From: Thermothielavioides terrestris NRRL 8126
Lineage: Eukaryota > Ascomycota > Sordariomycetes > Sordariales > Chaetomiaceae
DNA: 64,000 bases
Reading direction: 5' to 3'
Assembly: GCF_000226115.1 (NCBI RefSeq)
Contig: NC_016461.1
Span: forward strand, 2,604,001-2,668,000
The notes under the pieces were generated by a model that searched no databases, had not been told where the DNA came from, and saw only the letters and a program-made list of their open reading frames with translations. Below are positions 54,899 to 64,000 of the stretch, one piece after another (within the stretch, counting starts at the first letter, position 1; each line of letters opens with the position of its first letter). The translations under genes were made by a program, and so were the position numbers.

Positions 54899-55729
54899 TA
54901 CGTCGAGCGGCTGCGCCGCGAGTACAAGGTCGACTGCGAGACGGGCAAGCCGCGGGTCGCGTACCGCGAGACCATCACCAAGCGCGCCGACTTCGACTAC
55001 CTCCTCAAGCGCCAGACGGGCGGCCCCGGCGACTACGCCCGCGTGGTCGGCTTCATCGAGCCCAACGAGAAGAGCGCCGACTCGAACTACTTCGAGTCGC
55101 GCGTCGTCGGCGGCAACATCCCCGACAAGTACATCGCCGCCTGCGGCAAGGGCTTCGAGGAGGCCTGCGTCAAGGGCCCACTGCTCGGCCACCGGGTCAT
55201 CGGCGCGTCGCTGGTGGTCACGGACGGCGCCACGCACGTCACCGACTCGAGCGACTACGCCTTCAACCTGGCCACGCAGATGGCCTTCCGCAAGGCCTTC
55301 TCCGACGCCGGCGGCATCGTGCTCGAGCCGCTCATGAAGACCACCATCACGGCCCCGGTCGAGTTCCAGGGCAACATCCTCATGCTGATGAACAAGCGCG
55401 GCACCATCGTCGACACCGAGGTCGGCACCGACGACTTCTCCATGGTCGCCGAGTGCAGCCTCAACGCCATGTTCGGCTTCAGCACCCACCTGCGCGCCGC
55501 CACCCAGGGCAAGGGCGAGTTCAGCATGGAGTTCAGCCACTACGCCCCCGCGCCGCCGCACCTGCAGTAAGTGTTTCTTCTTGTTGGGGCCTCGCCGGGC
55601 TAATTTGTTTACGTGGATGCGTGGATATATATCTGGATAAATAGCTGACTGACCTTTTTTTTTTACCACTACAGGAAAGAGCTTATCGCCGCGTACCAGA
55701 AGGAGTTAGAGGCCAAGAGAACCAAGTAA
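53035..55729 (+). CDS. mef1: Mitochondrial elongation factor G1
   Basis: Four exons: 53035-53237, 53319-53433, 53540-55566, 55675-55729; 799 aa. The Arg/Ala/Ser-rich N-terminus ([20 protein letters not shown] ... [17 protein letters not shown]) is a matrix presequence. GTPase motifs: AHIDSGKTT (G1, K113), [10 protein letters not shown] (G2), DTPGHIDF (G3), NKMDRMGAN (G4). EF-G domains II-V follow, with [14 protein letters not shown] and a final [15 protein letters not shown] ... [20 protein letters not shown]. Known role: ribosome translocation in mitochondria; not the recycling factor EF-G2, since the G1 motif set and length fit Mef1. The last exon encodes only [17 protein letters not shown]. 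Introns of 81, 106 and 108 bp are longer than most in the window. The first junction uses GC|GTATGC inside the presequence. Confidence 0.94.
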
Positions 55730-56373
55730 AGACGGGACTCTTGGTGCTGCTTATTTCGCTCAATGCCTCAGCTGGGCATTGAGCTCGCTGCTCCCTTGTA
55801 GGGGGGGGGTTGTTCTTGCCGTCCGGAGTCGAGAAGGACGCAGACGATAGAACCATGGAGACCACAAGCTCCGGCGGGTTCTTGTAAACCCGTGACGGGA
55901 TATTGTCCGATGAAGGGCGTGGTGTAAAGGCTGTATGTTTTGGGATAGATCACGGTTTGCATGGCCATATCGCCAGAGGGGGGATTGGGGGGGCACAGGC
56001 GCCACGAGATACAGATGGTGTGGGCTTGTATTCATATGCTGGGTTGGCCGTATGTACCTATAGAGTATGTAAACATGTACGATACAACCTGGAAGCCTGC
56101 CGTCGGATTGGTTAGAATAATTATGGAATCAAAAGACATCCTTCTCTCTGCCTACTTGATGCCGGCTGCGGAGAGTTGATCCTGGAAGTGGATATAGGAG
56201 CTGGCCTCGGAACGTGTCATAGGCGTCCTACGAATGCTCCGGTTGTATTTTTCTTTATCCTTTCTATGGCGCCCATCTGTACACAAACAACGGGGTATAA
56301 ATGACACCACGCAGCGACCTGAAGACCTCTTCCTCCCTTCCCTTTTCGCCGCTACTTGCACTCCCGATTCAGC
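55730..56373. other. Convergent intergenic region (mef1 / lys12)
   Basis: Presumed 3' untranslated regions, with a run of G at 55801-55808. No gene or RNA recognised. Confidence 0.55.
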
Positions 56374-57542
<1,169 letters not shown>

Positions 57543-58014
57543 GGTTGCGCTTCAATGGCTTCGCCTCGAGGCCTTGTCTGCGACAGCCTATTGAACATTT
57601 TTGGCAGCCAAATGCTCGGACTGATATCGGAGCTGCAGGGGGGTCCCGATTGGCGGACTTGCGCAGCTCGTTTGGGGCAGGGGTTCTCAATGCTGCAGAT
57701 CGAAGTGTGGGGCCTGACAAGCTGCTGCGGCTCTGGTCGACTTCAACTCCTGTCTACATGAACACAATCATCAACAAAACACCCGACACTCTCAAAAGTA
57801 TGTGTATATATCTGCCACTAGAATGAAAGCGTTATGCGAACCCCCTCCAACTTACTCACATCCGTGCTTATCGCCCAGTACTTCCGTGATTTTGGTTCAA
57901 ACATTGGAGAACGCAATACAGGAGCAGGCAGCAGTGCAACCTAGGAAAGATGGAAAAGCAAACAGCAGAGGAGCAAACCAGAAACGGCAACGGACATGAA
58001 ATAGCAAGGAAATT
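57543..58014. other. lys12 upstream region
   Basis: No gene recognised. Contains the lys12 promoter and the 3' end of the next minus-strand gene. Confidence 0.5.
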
Positions 58015-59028
58015 CTAACGCCGGGACCTCTTGGCACGCCGCTGACCCGAGCCTTGGTCGAATCCGGGAATCGTGTCGGGCCGTGACCGTGCATCGAGGC
58101 CTACCGGAGCCTTTGAGACCCTGGCGCCGGATAGGTGGTGTTCATACGTCGGTGTCCCTCGCTGGCTCTGACTTGGATCCACCCACCAGACGTTGAGAGG
58201 CAGGGTGTGGTCGAGTGTGCGTATCGGCCGATGGCCCTCGTTTAAGCTCATCATCGCCAATGCCCAGATGGCCAGGTTGACCGTGAGAACTCCCTCGCCG
58301 GAATTCGCCCAGGGAACCGAGGCGTACTGAATCCGCCAAGGCTTGGTCGGCGTGCTCCGGTCCTCGTGCACGCGGAGGACGACGACCTCATCCGGCGTCA
58401 GGATGTACCCGTACCGTGTTGCGTTGCTGACACAATAGGTCAAGACCTGACGAAAAGGCCAGATCCAGTTGGATTTGAATCTGGAGGGCAGGAGATCCTT
58501 GTCGCTCCGCCACTTGCTGCTGCACTTGCTGTCTCCCCAGACAGTGATGGTTTGGCTCTCGTCCGCTGGATCCCGGGGGTCCCAGAGGAAGATGCACCAA
58601 TCCGGAGACTTGGGTTTGGCGTCACTCCGCGGGTCTTTGGACTCCTGGCCTAGGTGCCTCATGGTCAATTCGAGCTGCTCGAGACCGAGGTCGGCTAGCA
58701 CTCGCTCGGCGCCGCGCTTGAGCGGGAAGCGGCAAATTTGCCAGTTCCACACCACGACAACGTCGTCGACATGAGCTTCCTTCACAATCATGCCTGGCGA
58801 GCCTCGAAGGTCCTGGATGGCGTCGGAGGCGATAGGGCCGATGTCGAAAAGGTGGCCATATGCAGCCTTGATGTTTTCGTAGGTGAAGTCCGGCCAGTTC
58901 AGCAAGCAGTCTTCTTCGAGCGGTTCATAGCGCACGCTTTGCGTGACGGCACCGGTGGGTTGATAGCGCAGGTCTAGCGCCGGGTTTGGCGCTGTCAAGA
59001 GTTCGATAATGCTCCCGGTAAGAGGCAT
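58015..59028 (-). CDS. Unrecognised hypothetical protein
   Basis: Single exon, 337 aa from the first ATG (MPLTGSIIELLTAPNPALDL). No family is recognised. The frame has good codon bias over its whole length. Visible features: Trp-rich patches (VVVVWNWQICRF, DWCIFLWDPRDPA, SKWRSDKDLLPSRFKSNWIW), a hydrophobic segment GEGVLTVNLAIWALAMMSLN and a basic C-terminus SGQRRAKRSRR that could be a nuclear signal. No transmembrane helix or secretion signal is convincing. The text YGYILTPDEVVVLRVHE resembles the part of FunK1-like fungal proteins that precedes kinase motifs, but no catalytic motif is present here. It is divergent from an FTA2/kinase-fold gene 625 bp away, so the two may be co-regulated; that is inference. 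Confidence 0.6.
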   Translation of the reverse strand: MPLTGSIIELLTAPNPALDLRYQPTGAVTQSVRYEPLEEDCLLNWPDFTYENIKAAYGHLFDIGPIASDAIQDLRGSPGMIVKEAHVDDVVVVWNWQICRFPLKRGAERVLADLGLEQLELTMRHLGQESKDPRSDAKPKSPDWCIFLWDPRDPADESQTITVWGDSKCSSKWRSDKDLLPSRFKSNWIWPFRQVLTYCVSNATRYGYILTPDEVVVLRVHEDRSTPTKPWRIQYASVPWANSGEGVLTVNLAIWALAMMSLNEGHRPIRTLDHTLPLNVWWVDPSQSQRGTPTYEHHLSGARVSKAPVGLDARSRPDTIPGFDQGSGQRRAKRSRR

Positions 59029-59653
59029 GATGGCTCCAATGGGCGTGGATAGCAAAGGACTAGGGCCTCCAAGAACCGGAGGTGATCGTGAACATGGACC
59101 ATCTTCGCGTCTAATATACGAGGGGATGAACTGATGTTGGAAATGGACGAGGACAGGGGCACCGCCTCATGGACCGGTGAGCTCGAGCTAGGCCGCAGAT
59201 GGCGGTCTTCGTGTCTGATGGTGATAGCCTGGCCCGAGATGGTTGGCTATGAACGAGCAAGAGCCAAGGAGGAAGCACCCGAAGCGCCCGCAAATGCCCC
59301 TTCGGTGTAATGGTTCGCATTTGCAAACCTATGGTCGGCGTGAGCACACGGCATGCAAGTGTTCTGTGCGATTGAGCCGACGTCGATCCCCTTTCCAATC
59401 TTGCCCCCGTAGAAGCATATTGCCTTTTTAGGCGTATGTAAGCGCGTCGCCTGCCGCGCGCCTACCGACCCGAAAACCCGAAACGACACGACCTGGCAAC
59501 GGCCACCGTGCGAACCACCACTGCACTTCCTATTGTACGCCGGGCTCACATCTCTTTTTCGTCGCGACACAGCAGCAGATCCCAACGATGAATATCGACG
59601 TGCGAGGCGCCGTTTTGAGCAGGGGCTGGTATACCGCATTTTGCTGAGAGGCA
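59029..59653. other. Bidirectional region, unknown gene / FTA2-like gene
   Basis: No supported gene. Upstream frames on the plus strand are open for about 66 codons before the FTA2-like start but in another frame. Confidence 0.45.
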
Positions 59654-60741
59654 ATGCAAGCCAGCCGCCCGCTTCCCTGGTTCCGAGGACCGAAACTCGG
59701 GCCATTCAAATTCCGGGACGAAGCCAATCGTGACATTACGTTTCTGGAGCACCTGGGTGGTGGGGTTCACGCTGAGGTCTTTCGGGTGATGATTGATGAT
59801 TCCATTTACGCTCTCAAGCTGGTACGGTCATTGCCCCCCACGAATGCCCTTAGCCATCGCCTGGCCCGCCTTCGCTTACCAGACCTGCTCAGTTCCGCTT
59901 CGTGCATCCCACCATGGTCATACAGCCAAACGTGCTGCGCGACGGCACAGCTAGCATCGAGGATGTCATCAACCAGAACGACCCCTTTCATTGTGAATGC
60001 CGCGCCTACGGCCGTCTCAAGGAAGTAGGTCGGGAAGATCTTGCCGTGCACTGCTACGGTTATGTCCTCCTTAGCCGGCGTCACGAGCATGACCTTGCAC
60101 AGCTTGGTTTCACGGATTGGGACCGCCGCGATGCCGTCAAGGACCGTCCGATCAGAGGTATCGTGAAGGAGTACATCGCCGATGACGGAAGTGGGCCGTT
60201 CACATTTGAGATGCTGCCTCGGATGCGTCAGGACATCATAGACCTAAACCGGCTGGGCATTGTCGTGTGGGATGTCCGGGCTGACAACTACCGCGCCGGC
60301 CGCATCGTTGACTTCAGCCAAGCGCATACAGCGCCGCACATGGAGCTGGATTGGAACTCCACTGCGTACGCGCGCAGCCAGGTCATGGATTGCTGTGTGC
60401 GCGATCGGGCGTGCTTCGACGACATGATCGAAGAGTGGAACGAGAACCACCCGGACCAGAAATTCTGGCGGCGTTTCATGCCGAATCTCGCCTTTGGCCA
60501 GCGCCTCCGTGACATGACGCGCTATCGCGAGTCTTTGTACCGGCAGGAGGGCGCGAAGTTTGACGCAGCCTTCTATGACTGGGAGAAGAAACGTAGTACA
60601 TCTTCGTCACCAAGGGCAGTTCAGAGTCCTCGATCGGATCGGAAAACGCGGAGGGAACGTGCGACCAACGGATCGGTGTCCAAGAAGCGAAATGTTCGGC
60701 GTCGTGGGAGAAGAAGAGGAACCGCAAACCACCCTGGGTGA
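59654..60741 (+). CDS. FTA2-like / protein-kinase-fold protein
   Basis: Two exons, 59654-59821 and 59893-60741, 71-bp intron; 338 aa. The sequence fits the fungal 'FTA2' family (PF13095, named for a Sim4 kinetochore subunit). It also keeps kinase-like landmarks: a glycine-rich turn LEHLGGGVHAEVF, a beta-3-type lysine in IYALKL (K55), a catalytic-loop-like VWDVRADNY (D183, N188) and VDFSQA (D196) where kinases have DFG. So it is a divergent kinase-fold protein, active or pseudokinase. The C-terminal tail is basic and Ser-rich (RKTRRERATN, KKRNVRRRGRRRG), suggesting nuclear or nucleic-acid association. Filamentous fungi often have several FTA2-type genes, so a kinetochore role should not be assumed. 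Confidence 0.68.
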
Positions 60742-62070
60742 TAACACGATAGCGAACGCAATCTTACATTCAAGGGCAAAGTAGGCTTCAACTGCCGACT
60801 CCCGAGTTCCTACACAGTAAACTCCGCCACTTTTGTCGACCCTAAAGAGTGGGACAGGGAAGACTGCTGATAGCGGGTTGGCATCGCTGACCGGGGCTCG
60901 CATTCCCATTCCAGAGTCTTGCTTTGCGGGTGTCCACCTCGACGGTACGAGCTAAGCTTGCGTCGAGCGGATATCATCAAAACCGAAGCTGACTTGATTG
61001 CATGAATTAAACTGTTGCATTGCAGTAAACGCACGGAGTGAACCAGCGAACTGAGCTCTGTCGTGGGGTTTGACCACAAGTGGCATGGTTGTTCAAGTAC
61101 GATATGATGTCCAGAGAAGCACTGATGGATTGGGAGAGACGTCGGGATCAAGGGCGAGGTTGTGCAGGTAATTTGTCCACCACAGACTCAGCAACTTGAG
61201 TGGAATCAATTGACAGGGCCCGCGAAGCACTGAGTGCAGGCTTCTTCGGGACCCACTCAGTCGTTGAGCTCCGCGCCAACCTGAGAACAGTCAACATCTG
61301 GTTGTGGAGTCTCTGAAACGCAGGCTCACTGCACAGTTCGCGGCTCGCCGCTTGAAATCTGAGCGCTGCTGACCGGGCAACACACTGCAGCCGCCTCGAC
61401 ACTGACCTTTCTTCCAAGCCGGGCATTTTGCCTCCGTCGGATCCCCTTTGCTGAGTGCTTCCGCATGACAGCGCCTCCTGCCTCATAGTGTAAGCAAAAG
61501 CCGGTCGCACGCACCACCAAAATTCCCTCGGGGGGCTCCGCAGAGGCCCCTGAGCCCAGTCCATCCCGTAATTATTGTATCTTCTAATTTGAGACAGCTC
61601 GCATTTTTATAGGGTGGCAGGTGGCACCACGAGGCACGAGCGAGCAACCGTGTCTGCGCTCGCACGGGGTCGCCATTTCGTCGCTCCCTCCCTCCCGCTC
61701 GTCGCGAAATCTGTCCTCTGCCGCGCGCCCAATCCATCATTTTACTTGTGCTGGCTGTGACCCACCTCACAAGCTAGAAAGCGACCTGTGGCCCCTGCAG
61801 GTCATTGATTGGCTCCCGGAATTCGGGGGAAGCTCCAGCTCCAGACCTGAGCTCGAACGCGCCTTTGCTTGCAGCCCGAAAAGGGGTGTTGGACGCCAAC
61901 ACCTTGCCTGAACCCGGAGAAGATCGCCCTCGCCCACTCTTCCAAACAATTCGAGGGACATCGTCGCGACTCTCCACGATAACGTTGATCCTTACGTTTC
62001 CACCGAACACACACCTACATAAAAAAACTACCTTCGAAACTTCTGGGCGCTTTGCTCCAGAATCGCAGCT
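60742..62070. other. 1.3-kb intergenic region
   Basis: No supported gene on either strand; short minus-strand frames have no recognised features. Holds the promoter and probably a long 5' leader of the right-edge gene. Confidence 0.45.
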
Positions 62071-64000
62071 ATGAGCGCGGTTAAAAACCTCCGAGCCATG
62101 TTTGAGCAAAAGGGGGAGACGAGCCCCCCAGACAGAGGCAGGTCGCCAGGTATTCCACCCGGTAAGGCATTTTGCCTTCCCGCCCTGCTTCCGGTGTAGC
62201 GGCGCCCGCTCTGCGCGTGCACGCCCGCAGCGATTCAAGAGTCGCTATCCCGCAGTAGCTAATGCCAGCTTCTAGGATCCGAGTCACCCAGGCCCCTCTC
62301 CAAGGTCCGAACGAGCTTCATCGCGATCGAGAAGGACGGTAGGATAGGCCTTCAGCGCGACGGAAGCCTTCAGCGCGACGGAAGCCTTCAGCGCGACGGA
62401 AGCCAGGACTCGATCTCTGCGCTCCGGAAGGTTAGTGGCGAGAGCAACGTGACGACGCCCACCGCCGGGACCGAGAAATCGAATCCCTTCGATAACTTGA
62501 CCAAGTCGCCTGCCAAGACCGGCCTCCAGACCCAGCCCATTCCCGAGTCCCCGCGAGCTGATATTGGAAGTAAAGATGCAGCTGTGCCTGGTCAGGACGC
62601 GCAGGATGCCAAGCGAGCCGCTCCATCCGGCTCTGCCGCACAGTCGACGGCGCCAGCAGCGGATGGAGCCGCGGACAAAGAATCGTCTGGCGACGCAAAG
62701 TCAACACAGGGCGAGGCGGGAAAGACAAGCGGGACAGCGAAGAAGGCAGAGCCAAAGGTGACCGCTGGGAAGGAGGCCGACAAGCCCGCCGCGCGCACAA
62801 CGAAGTCTGCACCAAAGCCGCTCCTGGCGCCTTCAGCGAGCAAGTCCGCAGGGAAGCCAGAGAAGTCACCCACGGTGCACAAGGCTCCGAAGAGCCCTGC
62901 CCCAGCGTCAGCCCACCCCCCTGCTGTTAAAAAGACGCCCGAAAAGAAGGCACAGCCGCCGGAAACGCCGGCCACGCCTCATACTACCGCTGCCTCCTCG
63001 AAACCCGCAGGCCCATCGTCCAGCAAGAAGCCGCAGCCGCTTCAGTCGTCCCCGGCAAGCACCGGGTTCGTCAAACCGAAACCCAAGTCTCCCACGCGTC
63101 CTGTCAAGCTTCCCCCAGGCTTAACCACGCACACCGCCTCGTCCGGCTCCAAGATCAACGCCCCGCGTCAGTCCCTGTCCCGCGCTAGCGAAACCCGCGC
63201 TAGCGGCACCTCCCTCCCCGGCGATTCCCACGGGCGCCCTGCCAGCCGAGCCAGCGCCTCGACCGCCGGCGGTGCCGCCCCCAAGCCGGCCCCGGTGAAG
63301 GCCCTGAAGAGGCAAAGCTCTACCATTAGCCGGCCTCGGCCGAGCCTGGGACCGCCGCCGAAGCAGCCCGCCAAGGATCACCCGCCGACCAAGCGGGAGA
63401 AGGAGATCGACCAGGGGTTCCTCGCCCGCATGATGCGGCCCACCCAGGCGTCGGCGTCCAAGGCGACGGAGAAGGTGGTGCTGACGAGCCCGCCCCGGAA
63501 ACCCGCGGCAGCGACGAAGAAGGCGGCTGCGGCGTCAAATCCTGCCAGGACAGCAGCTTCTAAGCCGACGGCGACTGCTACTGCTGCCTCTACGGCGAAG
63601 GCCCGGACCTCGACTGCGAAGGACGGCATCTCCGCGGACGCCGAGCGCGCCGCCGCGGCTAAGAACGCCGTCAAGACGACCAAAGCGGCTGAGGGCGAGG
63701 CCAGCTTGCCCGAGGAAGGCGACCGGAAGAGCGCCGCTGAGGTGGCGCCGAGTGCGGAGCAGAGCGAGACCGTCGAGCAGGCGGTTGCTGCTGCCGACCA
63801 CGCCGAGGACCACGCTGTGTTGCCTCCGGCCGAGGAAGCGGCTGCTGTTGCTGTTGAGGAGCCATCTGCGGAGGAGTCCAAGCCAGAATCAGTCCCCCCC
63901 CCGGTGGAGGAATCGGTTACTGATGGCCAGGATGGTACGGCAGAGGTTGACGAAGGAGGGCAGAAAGAGACCGAGGCCGCCGCTGCCGAGGCGGCTGCCG
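62071..64000 (+). CDS. Low-complexity Ala/Lys/Pro/Ser-rich protein (3' end off window)
   Basis: Exon 1 62071-62161, 114-bp intron, exon 2 62276 to beyond the right edge; at least 605 aa. It starts MSAVKNLRAMFEQKGETSPP, then, across the splice, SPGIPPGSESPRPLSKVRTS and FIAIEKDGRIGLQRDGS. This N-terminal block looks conserved among filamentous ascomycetes (recalled, not searched). The remainder is disordered: Lys/Ala/Pro/Ser-rich, with 'KPLLAPS', 'SPTRPVKLPPGLTTHTASSG', a short ordered motif KREKEIDQGFLARMMRPTQA, then Ala/Glu repeats to the edge. A triplicated hexapeptide LQRDGS is encoded by an 18-bp tandem repeat. The function is unknown; composition resembles microtubule- or cortex-associated scaffold proteins, which is only a suggestion. 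Confidence 0.72.
62349..62402 (+). repeat. 18-bp tandem repeat, three exact copies, in coding sequence
   Basis: CCTTCAGCGCGACGGAAG repeated three times without change, encoding LQRDGS three times in the N-terminal region of the right-edge protein. Copies are identical at the DNA level, suggesting recent slippage. Confidence 0.95.

Noticed and set aside
53453..55669. 738-codon open frame on the minus strand
   Set aside because: Antisense shadow of the GC-rich mef1 coding sequence; no family features, and mef1 on the plus strand is unambiguous.

Overview
The window looks like a chromosome arm segment from a filamentous ascomycete, most likely a sordariomycete close to Chaetomiaceae/Sordariales. 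This is an inference. The evidence is GC-rich coding sequence, many short introns (50 to 114 bp) with GTRNGN donors and CTRAC branch points, fungal-only gene families (Fung_rhodopsin, FTA2-like, yapsin), an alpha-aminoadipate lysine-pathway enzyme and TTAGGG-type telomere-like motifs inside a repeat. Twenty-three genes can be modelled with reasonable support, plus one weak candidate. Most are single-copy housekeeping genes rather than a biosynthetic or defence cluster. Two genes run off the window edges.

Layout. 0-9.6 kb: TAF1 (cut by the left edge), D-serine dehydratase, ARP4, a 1.06-kb inverted-repeat transposon-like element with a minisatellite inside it, and a PIG-P/GPI19 homologue. 9.9-19.2 kb: VPS8 (CORVET), a GPALPP/DUF3752 nuclear protein and a membrane RING-H2 protein. 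19.2-26.7 kb: a gene-poor stretch holding one small mobile element (MITE-1), two hairpins and one aminoglycoside-phosphotransferase-fold kinase. 26.7-43.5 kb: mitochondrial processing peptidase beta, a GH36/raffinose-synthase-type glycosidase, mitoribosomal mS38, a DsbA-like protein with a GC-AG intron, a seven-helix Fung_rhodopsin-domain protein, the ribosome-assembly GTPase NOG2 with one outsized intron, MITE-2 and mitoribosomal mS26. 43.9-57.6 kb: an ADP1-type ABC transporter, a PLP aminotransferase, a GPI-anchored yapsin-type aspartic protease, mitochondrial EF-G1 and homoisocitrate dehydrogenase. 58-64 kb: an unrecognised gene, a divergently transcribed FTA2/kinase-fold gene, and a long low-complexity Ala/Lys/Pro-rich protein cut by the right edge.

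Functional themes. Four gene products act in mitochondrial protein supply (MPP-beta, mS38, mS26, EF-G1), spread over about 30 kb among unrelated genes. Several pairs are head-to-head and may share promoters (VPS8/GPALPP, MPP-beta/GH36, NOG2/mS26, ADP1/aminotransferase, unknown/FTA2-like).

The most unusual content is non-coding. Two near-identical TTAA-bounded inverted-repeat elements carry eight tandem telomere-like hexamers and a GC-rich perfect hairpin. A TA-bounded foldback element encloses a nested minisatellite. The 370-nt NOG2 intron contains a strong interrupted hairpin that resembles an H/ACA snoRNA pocket. No CRISPR array, rRNA or convincing tRNA was found. No wholly new multi-gene system was recognised.
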